Of a stretch of 9,774 nt of DNA, positions 1 through 7,800 are shown one piece after another. Within the stretch, counting starts at the first letter, position 1. Every line of letters begins with the position of its first letter. The stretch comes from CAYHPY01 sp964358485. GTDB lineage: Bacteria; Elusimicrobiota; Elusimicrobia; UBA1565; UBA9628. A program made the translations under genes and the position numbers. The stretch lies in assembly GCA_964358485.1 (NCBI GenBank), contig CAYHPY010000127.1:1-9774 (forward strand). The letters run 5' to 3'. The notes under the pieces are model-generated. The model was not told the DNA's origin, did no database searches, and saw only the letters and a program-made list of their open reading frames with translations.

Positions 1-30
1 ACCACCTGGCCGCGGGCCATCATTGAACCC

Positions 31-36
31 AAGGAG
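31..36 (+). promoter_or_regulatory. Ribosome binding site of the acyl-CoA dehydrogenase
   Basis: The sequence AAGGAG lies 6 bases before the ATG at 43 and is a strong Shine-Dalgarno match. It decides the start, because the reading frame is open further upstream to the window edge. The first 30 bases hold no recognisable feature. Confidence 0.8.
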
Positions 37-42
37 AGCCCC

Positions 43-1281
43 ATGGATTACGAGCTGACCGACACCCAAAAGGACATAATTCAATTGGCGGGGGAGATCG
101 CCCTAACCAAGGTCAAGCCGGTCCGGGATCATTACGATCGAACCGAGGAATTTCCCTGGCCCGTCGTCGAAGACATCCGCAAGGCGGACCTTTTCGGAGT
201 GTACCTTCCCGAGGCCTACGGGGGGCTGGGCGGGGGGAACCTGGAATTGGTCCTGGTCGTCGAGCAGTTGTCCCGGGCCTGCGGCGGGATCGCCCTCTGC
301 ATCTCGGCCTCCGGACTTTGCGGCACGCCGATCCTGCTTTTTGGAAACGCCGACCAGCGCAAAAAATTTCTCCCCGACCTCGGGTCGGGCAAGCGCCTAG
401 GGGCCTTCGCCATCACCGAGCCCGGCGCCGGCTCCGACGCCACCGGGACCAAAGCCCTCGCCAAGCTCGACGGGGACCACTACGTCCTCAACGGACTCAA
501 GAACTTTTGCTCCGGCGGAGAAGCCGCCGAAGTCTACGTCGTCTTCGCCTCCACCAACCCGGCCAAGGGCCCGCGGGGAATCACGGCCTTCATCGTGGAA
601 AAAGGCACCCCGGGATTTACCTTCGGAAAAAAAGAGGAGAAGATGGGAATCCGCGCCAGCCCGACCTATGAGCTGGTTTTCAAGGACTGCCGCATCCCCA
701 AGGCCAACGTCCTCTATAAGGAAGGCCACGGCCTGCGGGTCGCCCAGACGACCTTCGACTTTTCCCGGCCCGGCGTGGCCGCGCAGGCCTTGGGCATCGC
801 CCAGGGGGCGCTCGACGAAACCCTCGGCTACGTCCGGGTCCGCAAGCAATTCGGCGTTCCGGTTTCGAGTTTTCAGGCCATCCAGCACATGCTGGCCGAC
901 AGCGCGACCCAGATCGAGGCCTCCCGCGCCTTGCTCTACGCAACGACCCGCGCCATGGACAAGGCCCTCAAGCCCGCCGTCGACCGGGCGGTCGAACGGG
1001 GCACCATCGTGTACGACGAGATGGTCTCCCTGGACTCCCAACGCTGGACCAAGGAGTCGGCGATGTGCAAAGTCCTGTGCTCGGACACCGCCATGAAGGT
1101 CACCACCGACTGCGTCCAGATGTGCGGCGGGATCGGCTACATGCGGGATTTCCCGATCGAGAAATACATGCGGGACGCCAAGATCACCCAGATCTACGAG
1201 GGGACCAACCAGATCCAGCGCAACGAGATCGCGATGATGATCATCAAAGAGGCGGCGTCCAAGCAGAAACAGGGGGCTTGA
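43..1281 (+). CDS. Acyl-CoA dehydrogenase (FAD-dependent)
   Basis: This cytoplasmic flavoenzyme is expected to oxidise an acyl-CoA to the trans-2-enoyl-CoA and pass electrons to electron-transfer flavoprotein, as in beta-oxidation or amino-acid breakdown. Both family signatures are visible. The first is AITEPGAGSDATG at residues 123-135. The second runs from Q359 through CGGIGY to D378. The catalytic base expected for short- and medium-chain enzymes is E386 in QIYEGT. The N-terminal helical domain (about 1-120), middle beta domain (about 121-235) and C-terminal helical domain (about 236-405) are all present. At 412 residues it is longer than the usual 380 or so. The extra length lies mainly at about residues 306-334, a charged stretch containing DRAVERGTIVYDEM before the conserved TKESAM segment. 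A strong ribosome site supports the ATG at 43. Chain-length specificity cannot be read from the sequence, and no ETF or thiolase gene is in view. Confidence 0.95.
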   Translation: MDYELTDTQKDIIQLAGEIALTKVKPVRDHYDRTEEFPWPVVEDIRKADLFGVYLPEAYGGLGGGNLELVLVVEQLSRACGGIALCISASGLCGTPILLFGNADQRKKFLPDLGSGKRLGAFAITEPGAGSDATGTKALAKLDGDHYVLNGLKNFCSGGEAAEVYVVFASTNPAKGPRGITAFIVEKGTPGFTFGKKEEKMGIRASPTYELVFKDCRIPKANVLYKEGHGLRVAQTTFDFSRPGVAAQALGIAQGALDETLGYVRVRKQFGVPVSSFQAIQHMLADSATQIEASRALLYATTRAMDKALKPAVDRAVERGTIVYDEMVSLDSQRWTKESAMCKVLCSDTAMKVTTDCVQMCGGIGYMRDFPIEKYMRDAKITQIYEGTNQIQRNEIAMMIIKEAASKQKQGA

Positions 1282-1282
1282 A

Positions 1283-1299
1283 CTCGGCCTCCGGCCGAG
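1283..1299 (+). terminator. GC-rich stem-loop after the acyl-CoA dehydrogenase; possible terminator
   Basis: A perfect 7-bp stem, CTCGGCC and GGCCGAG, closes a 3-base loop and starts two bases after the stop codon. No run of T follows directly. A T/C-rich stretch (about 1318-1330) comes some 18 bases later. The position suits a 3' end or mRNA-stabilising hairpin, but it is not a textbook intrinsic terminator. Confidence 0.4.
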
Positions 1300-1385
1300 C
1301 TGCCTTCCGTTCCCGGAATTTCTTTCTTCTCCCGAGCGCCGTTATCGGCCATTAGGCATCCCGAACCCAAAATTCCTATCATGTA

Positions 1386-1395
1386 CTCCTAGGAG
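1386..1395 (+). promoter_or_regulatory. Palindromic ribosome binding site of the M1 aminopeptidase
   Basis: AGGAG at 1391-1395 lies 9 bases before the ATG at 1405 and fixes that start. It is the right half of a perfect 10-bp palindrome, CTCCTAGGAG. The rest of the 123-base gap after the dehydrogenase holds only the stem-loop and a weak -10-like TATCAT at 1377-1382 without a convincing -35, so no promoter is claimed. Confidence 0.7.
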
Positions 1396-1404
1396 AAAAC
1401 CCCC

Positions 1405-3864
1405 ATGCCCCGCGAAGAATTCCTGTCCTGCGGCCGATCCCTGCATCTTTCCGGCGCCGCCCACGACGGCCCAAATCTCAAGACCGCTCTCCTGGGTAAG
1501 ACCGCCCGCTACGCCCCCGACCGCTCCGTGGACACCCTTCATGTCCGGCTGGAGCTGTCCGTCGATTTCAAAGCCCGCTCCGTCGCCGGCTCCTGCGAGA
1601 CCACCGTTCGGGCCTTCCGCGACGGCGTCCGCAAGGTCGAATTCGACGCGGTCGGACTCAAGGTCTCGGCGGCGCTGGTGGACGGGAAGAAAGCCCCGTT
1701 CCGGCTCGCCGGCGAAAAGCTCACCGTGACCTTGCCCTCCGCGCTCGCCTCCTCCGAGGAGTGCCGGATTCTCGTGCGGTATCGCGCCGTGCGTCCCCCG
1801 TCGGGCCTGCATTTCGTCTATCCCGGCCCCCACAATCCGTCCAATCCCGTCCAGGTCTGGAGCCAAAGCCAACCCGAGGACGCGCGCTATTGGTTCCCCT
1901 GCCACGACAGCCCCCACGAGAAATGCACCAGCGAGCTGCGGATCACGGTCCCCAAGGGATTTATGGCCGTCTCCAACGGCAATCTCATCGAGACCGTCCA
2001 CCGAGGAAGCCGGAGCACCTATCATTGGCGCCTGGGCCAGCCGCACAGCATCTATCTCATCAGCCTGGCGGCCGGGAAGTTCTCCGAAATCAAGGACTCC
2101 TGGGACGGCATCCCGGTTCTTTACTACTGCGAAAAGGGCCGGGAGAGCGCGGCCCGGATTGGATTCGCCAAGACGCCCAAAGCCCTGGAATACTTCTCCA
2201 AAAAAACCGGGGTCCGCTACCCCTACGAGAAATACGCCCAGGTCGCGGTCGCCGAGTATCCGGGGGGCATGGAGCACACCACCTGCACCACCCAGACCGA
2301 CGCGGTCCTCATCGACCGAAAAGCCGCCCTCGACAACGATTTGGACCTGCTCGTGGCCCATGAGCTGGCCCACCAATGGTTCGGGGACCTGGTCACCTGC
2401 CGGGATTGGTCGCACGCCTGGCTCAACGAGGGATTCGCCACCTATTTCGAGGTGCTTTTCACCGGCCACGACAAGGGCTCCGACGAGGCCGATTATGAGC
2501 TTTTCCAGAACGCCCGGGTGTATTTCGACGAGGACTCGCGGCGCTACCGGCGCCCGATCGTCTGCAACACCTTCAAGGCCCCCTGGACCATCTTCGACCG
2601 GCACACCTACGAAAAAGGCGCTTGGGTGCTCCACATGCTCCGCCACGAGCTGGGCGACGAGCTTTGGTGGAAGTCCATTCGGCATTACGTCCGCAAGCAC
2701 TCCAATCAGAGCGTCGAGACCGTGGACCTGGTGGAGGCCATCGAAGAAGCCACCGGCAGGAACCTGCGCTCCTTCTTCGACCAATGGGTCTTCCGGGGAG
2801 GCTATCCGTCCCTGCGGGCCCGCTACCGCTGGGACCCGGCCGCCAAACGGGCCCATCTGTGGCTCATGCAGACCCAGGACGTCTCCGATTCCAACCCGGC
2901 CTACTCGCTTCCCTTGAAAATCCGCCTGGCGGGGCGCGGCTGGACACGGGAATTCAAGGAGACGTTCTCCGATCGGGAGAAACGCTTCTCCTGGCGCCTG
3001 CCTTCGGAGCCGGAAGCGCTGGAGCTCGACCCGAAGCACGTTTTGCTCAAGCGCCTGGACTTGCGCCTGCCGCACCGGATGTGGCGGCGGCAACTGCTCA
3101 AAGGGGCCTCGGCCTGGAGCCGCCACGCGGCCGCCGCCCAGGTGGCCCGGTGGGGAGATCCCGAGGCGGCGACCCTGATCTCGGCCGCCGCGCGCAAGGA
3201 AAAATTCTGGGGAGCGGCCTGCGAGATGGTCCGCTCGCTCGGCTCGATCCGCACCGAGGCGGGCTACCGGGCCCTTCGCTCCCTCCTCAAGACCTCCCAC
3301 CCCCGGGTGAGAAAGGTCGTCGCCGAAGAGCTGGCCGGGCAAGGCCGCCCGGAGTGCGCCCCCGCGCTGGCGGACCTGGCCCGGCGCGACCCCAGCTACC
3401 ATGTGCGGGCCGCCGCTTGCCGGGGTTTGGGTTCTCTCCAATTGGAGCGGTACCGGCCCCTGCTCGCCAAGACCTTGGGAGAGCCCTCCTACCGGGACAT
3501 CCTGCGCTCGGGCGCCATCGGGGGCCTCTCCGCCGGAAGGGACCCGAAGGTCCTGGAGATCCTCAAGAAAGCCTCGCGTCCGCCCCACGCCTATTACTCC
3601 CGGGTGGCCGCCATCCGCTCCTTGGCCGATTTTGCCCCGGTCTGGGACGGCGCGGTGGGCTGGCTCTGCGGCCTGGCCAAGGATCCCGACGAAAGGGTCA
3701 ACCTGGCCGTCATTTCCTCCTTGGGACAATTGGAGGACGAACGCGCCCTTCCCACTTTGGAGGAGGCCGTGAAATCCCCCAACAGCCGGGTTCGGACTTT
3801 CGCCGAGGAAGCCCTGACGCGCATCCGCGCCGGAGGAAAAGCTACCAGCGGTAAGAAAGACTGA
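1405..3864 (+). CDS. M1-family zinc aminopeptidase with C-terminal HEAT repeats
   Basis: This is a gluzincin metallopeptidase expected to remove N-terminal residues from peptides. The zinc site is complete: HELAH at 319-323, then E342 in LNEGFA, giving ligands H319, H323 and E342, with E320 as the catalytic base. The transition-state tyrosine is probably Y402 in TYEKG. The substrate N-terminus motif, usually GxMEN, reads GGMEH at 287-291. E290 is kept but the final Asn is His. The order is an N-terminal beta-sandwich (about 35-220), a thermolysin-like catalytic domain (about 225-465), a second beta-sandwich (about 470-550), and alpha-helical HEAT-like repeats (about 565-808) with repeated cores such as HPRVRKVVAEEL and NSRVRTFAEEAL. 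I see no signal peptide, so a cytoplasmic location is inferred. The gene follows the dehydrogenase on the same strand by 123 bp and may be a separate unit. Its last 23 bp overlap the convergent PorV-like gene. Confidence 0.95.
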   Translation: MPREEFLSCGRSLHLSGAAHDGPNLKTALLGKTARYAPDRSVDTLHVRLELSVDFKARSVAGSCETTVRAFRDGVRKVEFDAVGLKVSAALVDGKKAPFRLAGEKLTVTLPSALASSEECRILVRYRAVRPPSGLHFVYPGPHNPSNPVQVWSQSQPEDARYWFPCHDSPHEKCTSELRITVPKGFMAVSNGNLIETVHRGSRSTYHWRLGQPHSIYLISLAAGKFSEIKDSWDGIPVLYYCEKGRESAARIGFAKTPKALEYFSKKTGVRYPYEKYAQVAVAEYPGGMEHTTCTTQTDAVLIDRKAALDNDLDLLVAHELAHQWFGDLVTCRDWSHAWLNEGFATYFEVLFTGHDKGSDEADYELFQNARVYFDEDSRRYRRPIVCNTFKAPWTIFDRHTYEKGAWVLHMLRHELGDELWWKSIRHYVRKHSNQSVETVDLVEAIEEATGRNLRSFFDQWVFRGGYPSLRARYRWDPAAKRAHLWLMQTQDVSDSNPAYSLPLKIRLAGRGWTREFKETFSDREKRFSWRLPSEPEALELDPKHVLLKRLDLRLPHRMWRRQLLKGASAWSRHAAAAQVARWGDPEAATLISAAARKEKFWGAACEMVRSLGSIRTEAGYRALRSLLKTSHPRVRKVVAEELAGQGRPECAPALADLARRDPSYHVRAAACRGLGSLQLERYRPLLAKTLGEPSYRDILRSGAIGGLSAGRDPKVLEILKKASRPPHAYYSRVAAIRSLADFAPVWDGAVGWLCGLAKDPDERVNLAVISSLGQLEDERALPTLEEAVKSPNSRVRTFAEEALTRIRAGGKATSGKKD
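3842..3864. other. Tail-to-tail overlap of two convergent genes
   Basis: The TGA of the aminopeptidase (3862-3864, plus strand) lies inside the last codons of the PorV-like gene, whose TAG is at 3842-3844 on the minus strand. Both C-terminal ends are credible: the aminopeptidase ends just after its last HEAT repeat in a short charged tail, and the barrel ends in an aromatic residue. There is no intergenic space for a conventional terminator for either transcript. Confidence 0.9.
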
Positions 3865-4888
3865 GGCGGTAGGCCTCGCCGAGCTGGGCCAGGGGCTGGA
3901 ATCCGACGTCGAAGGATAGGGCCCGGTGCTGGATCCCCACCCCGGCGGTCAGACCGCTCATGGGCTGAAGGTCTCGGACCGTCATGGACTTAAAACCCGT
4001 TCTCACCGCCACCCGCGTGAGCCGGGCCAGGGGCAGGGAATATTCCAACCCGAGCTTTCCATGCCCCATCCCGTGATAGGGGACCACGGCGGAGATCGTG
4101 CTGAGAAGGCGATGGCGCTTCCAACGCTTGTCGTAGGCGGCTCCCGCTTCGATTTCGACCGGCAGGACTTCATGCTCCCGGATGAAATGAACCCGGCTTC
4201 CGGCGTTTCGAAAAACGAAGGAAAGCGCCAGCCGATCCATCCCGGACGGGCGATAAAGCACGCCTCCGTCCAGGGCGAACGCCGTCGCCGCCCGGTTGTA
4301 GAGGGTCTCTCGGATGACCTTGAAGGCGAGGCCCGCCGACAGGCGGCCCGTCCAAGGTTCGGCCGCGCGGCGCAGCGGACGATTGACGCCGGGAATGTTC
4401 CATTTCTCCTGGAAATACTCCCGGTCCCGGTCGGGATGGAAGGCGTCCAGGTTGAAGGACTGGGCGTAAGCGATCGTCGCGACTTCGGCGTGGGGGCTGA
4501 ATTTTCCCACGGTGGCGTTGGCGTTGGTGATGACCGGAAGGGAATCCTGAAGAACGTAAGCCAACGAGCCGGCCACGGTCCCGCCCCATTTCGGGATGGG
4601 ATGGGCGTAGGCGGCAAAATCGTGGTGCATGAAGCGCATGGTCTCGGCCCGGCTGTAATGAAATTGCGGCTTGGAAAGCCGGGCCAGGCCCGCGGGGTTC
4701 CAGTAGATGCTCTCGGCGCCCTCGCCCACCGCGGAATACGCCTCCCCCATCCCAAGGGGGCGGGCGCCCGCCCCCATGAGCAGAAAATGGGCCGCTCCGG
4801 CCCCGATGTCCTCCACGATGGCGTACGCCGGCCGCGCCAGGAAAAGCGTCCCGGCCAAGGCCGCCGCCCACGACCGTTTCACATTCAT
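3842..4888 (-). CDS. PorV/PorQ-family (UPF0164-type) outer-membrane beta-barrel protein
   Basis: This 348-residue protein is predicted to sit in the outer membrane. Residues 1-23 form a signal peptide (MNVKRS, a hydrophobic core, then a likely cut after AYA). The mature N-terminus carries the family hallmark at about 40-70: GARPLGMGEAYSAVGEG followed by IYWNPAGLARL. Many later segments alternate in the way of beta strands. The protein ends in SLSYRW, a terminal aromatic typical of barrels inserted by the BAM complex. A polar insertion lies at about 150-183. In Bacteroidota, PorV carries type IX cargo at the cell surface, but many PorV/PorQ-family members have no known role. The ATG at 4886-4888 overlaps the subtilase stop as ATGA. 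This start is chosen because it begins the signal peptide, although the frame stays open upstream. A GGAGG (4903-4907) lies 14 bases before the start, so coupling to subtilase translation is likely. Family call firm, cargo role inferred. Confidence 0.88.
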   Translation of the reverse strand: MNVKRSWAAALAGTLFLARPAYAIVEDIGAGAAHFLLMGAGARPLGMGEAYSAVGEGAESIYWNPAGLARLSKPQFHYSRAETMRFMHHDFAAYAHPIPKWGGTVAGSLAYVLQDSLPVITNANATVGKFSPHAEVATIAYAQSFNLDAFHPDRDREYFQEKWNIPGVNRPLRRAAEPWTGRLSAGLAFKVIRETLYNRAATAFALDGGVLYRPSGMDRLALSFVFRNAGSRVHFIREHEVLPVEIEAGAAYDKRWKRHRLLSTISAVVPYHGMGHGKLGLEYSLPLARLTRVAVRTGFKSMTVRDLQPMSGLTAGVGIQHRALSFDVGFQPLAQLGEAYRLSLSYRW

Positions 4889-7800
4889 CGGATGAGCACG
4901 AACCTCCGGACCGCCCGTTGGCCGCCGTATTCGATCAGGACCATATAGGTCCCAGACCCGACCTTGCGCCCATAGCGGTTGGTGCCTTCCCAGGCGAGCA
5001 CCCCGTTGGGGGGCGCGGTGACCTCGTCGACGAGCTCTCCGGTGATATTGTAAATCCGCACCCTGGCTTCGGCCGGAAGCTTGGTGAAGGTCAAAACGGG
5101 GGAGTTGTGCAGCGCGTCGTTGGAGCCCGGCTCCCAGGGAATCGGGAAGATGTTCACGTCCAGAACGTTGGATCCGGGGTCCACCAGGAACGGGGCGAAA
5201 AACGAGAAATGGTTGGTCCAGCCCGTGAGGATGGCGTTGCCGACGTCCACCTGGGATTTGAGAAGAGTCCACTGACCCGCGGCTTCGTCATAGCGCGCCA
5301 AGGCCAGACGCCGCGGGTTGGTCCCGAGGGGAAGATTGAGCTTCATGACGATGGCCACCGGGCTCAACGGCTGCGCGTTGGAGGTGATTTTGAGTCCCAC
5401 CCCGTCGCCCAGGGAAGTCATGGCGGCCTGATTGCTTTTAAGGGCGGGAAGCTCGAATTCGACGTTGGCGTTGAGCTCCAGGGAGGTCCCCGGAGGAAGC
5501 GCGCCCGCCGGCACATCCAACTGCAGGGTGGAGGCCTGGGCGTAGGGGGGAATGACCGTGAGGGTCGCCGCCCCGTTTACGGTCGTGGAGGAAAGCTGGG
5601 GGATCAGCGTCATGGTGGAGCCGAAGTTGGCGAAGGTTTGGGCCCCTTCCCAATTGAGCGCGCCGATGCGCAGGTAATAGGTGGTCGAGTGGCGCAGACC
5701 CGTGATCCCGGCCTGACCCACGGATCCGCCCCAGACCGTCGTCCGGAACAGGTCCCCGCCGAAATTTGAAGCCGTCGAAAGGGTGAGAAGATAACCTTCC
5801 GCCGCGGCCGATTGCGGCGCCGCCGCCAACGGGGTCCAAACCACGGTCGCGCTGGTGTAGGTCACCGAAAGGAAAGGACTCGCGGCGGTGGGGGCGGACC
5901 CGACCAGGGTCGAGCGGGGAGACAGATCCAGCCAGGCGCTGGGGGGGTTGCCCGCCTCCAAGGTCAGGGCGCGCACCTGGGTGTAATGCGTGGTATTGGC
6001 CGAGAGCGGGGTCGGACTGCCGGTCAGCCCCGCGGTGGTCTCCGAGAAGGAAAGGGTTCCGAAGGCCGGATCGGTCGCGGTCCGGACCTCGAAGGTGGTC
6101 CCGGTCTTGTTCGGACCCAAGGTCCAGCCGCGCGTCACGCTGGAGATGAAAATTTGATCGGAGGACGGCGCCGCGGAAGGGGGGGCGGGGAAGGTGGCGG
6201 TGCTCAGGCCCGAGGCCACCCAGGCCGTGGGGATGGAGTTGCGGTTGACCGCCCGGACCCGGGAGTAGAACTTCCAGTTGGAATCCAGCCCCGCGATGGA
6301 GGCCGTCGCCGTGGCCCCGGTAAAAATTCCGGAAACTTCGCCGGTGAGGGTCGTAAAACCGGCCGCGCTGGAAAGTTGGAGGTTGAAGGCGGTCCCCGAG
6401 GGATTGGACCCGGCCGAGAGAATGACCGACAGCCCCGCGCTGGAGACGGAAGACCAATACGGGGCCGAGTGTGCGGGATCGACGGCGAGGGTGGCCGTCG
6501 AGCCCAAGGCCAAGAACTCGATTGGGGAGGCCGCCCCGCCGTGCCCGATGGCCCGCACGCGGGCGTAATACGAGGTATTGGGCGCCAGGCCGACGAAACC
6601 CGCCGAGACCGCCGTCGTCCCCGCGCTGGAAACCACGACCCCGAGGAAATCGGAAGCCGAGGAGAGCTGGATCTCGTAGCGAGTGCCGGCGGGATTTCCC
6701 CCGGAGGTCCAATTGGCCGTCAGGCTCGTCACGAAAACCCCGGAGAACACCGGGGTGGCGGTCGAAGGGCTCAGGCCCAAGGTCGCGACGGGCCCGGTGC
6801 TGACGGCGGGTCCGGTCTGCCCCCAGACCCGGAAGTAATAGCTGGCGTTCGGGGCAAGGCCTCCGAACAAAGCCGTGAAAATGTCCGTCCCGGTTTGGCT
6901 GGAAACCCCCGTGACGAAGGTCGGATCCTGGGAGGCCTCTGCCCGGTAGGCCAGGTTCGAGGGGTTGGCGCCTTGGGACCAATTCATGCGGATCTCGCTT
7001 TTAGTGACGCCGCCGAACGCCGCGATCGTCGGGGCCGTCACGTTGGTGTTGGTGAAGATCGGCGACGGCAGGCCCGCGGCGCTCATGGTGGCCCCCCCGA
7101 GTTTATTGACCGAACCCAGCCGCAGGTAATAGCTGGTGCTGGCCGAAAGGCCCGAAACCTGAAGGACGGCCGTGGCCCCGTTGTTGGTGGCGCTGGAGAC
7201 GATGGCCCCCGTGAAATTGGAGGCCGTGGAGGCCATGAGGATATAGCCCGAGGCCGAGGCCGACGGAGTGAAGGAGACGGTCGCGCTTGTCGTGTGGATC
7301 GAAGTGGTCCCCGGGGAGGGCAGGCCCGCCAGCGTCGCTGTCGTCGGCGACACCGCCCCGGGGCCGTTGACCCCGTCGTCGCGGACCCCGTACACGACCA
7401 TGCTGAAAGTGGAGTTGGCCTGCAGGCCCGTGAAGTTGTAGGAGTTCCCGGCCGGGTTGGCGATTTGATACCCGGGGTTGGTCGAGAAAAACAATTTATA
7501 GGACGCCGCCCCGCTCACGGCCGACCAGGACCAGGCGATCGAGCTGATCCCCTGGGTCACGGCCGAAACCGAGGCGGGAGCCAGAATATTGACGGTGACG
7601 GTGGAGTAATCCACCCCGGTCAGTCCCACATCGTCGGTGACCGTCAATTGGAAGACGAAGACCCCGGATTTATCGGCGGTGAAGGAGGCTACGGAAGTTC
7701 CCGCCCCGCTCAAGGTGACGGCCGGACCCTGAGTCTTGGTCCAGGCGTAGGAAGCGATGCTGCCGTCGTCGGTGCTGGCCGTTCCGTCCAGAGTCACGGC

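Noticed and set aside
1..42. Possible end of an upstream gene (an open frame from base 3 to a TGA at 24-26)
   Set aside because: Only seven codons (HLAAGHH) are visible and nothing in them is recognisable. A stop here could be chance.
1352..1382. Promoter for the aminopeptidase (TTAGGC with TATCAT)
   Set aside because: The -35 match is poor and the spacer is 19 bases. It is not convincing without transcript data.
1342..3729. A 795-codon open frame on the minus strand opposite the M1 aminopeptidase
   Set aside because: The predicted protein is rich in Gly, Pro, Ala and Arg with no domain or motif. The plus-strand frame has a complete zinc site and a ribosome site. Long antisense frames are expected where GC-rich codons make stops rare.
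3842..5272. Longer form of the PorV-like gene (476 codons)
   Set aside because: The upstream 128 residues read in the wrong frame through the subtilase C-terminal domain and would bury the clear signal peptide that begins at the ATG ending at 4888.
5599..7581. Tandem DNA repeat or CRISPR-like array
   Set aside because: The periodicity is at the protein level only (FN3-like units with diverged sequence). I see no identical DNA repeats with regular spacers.
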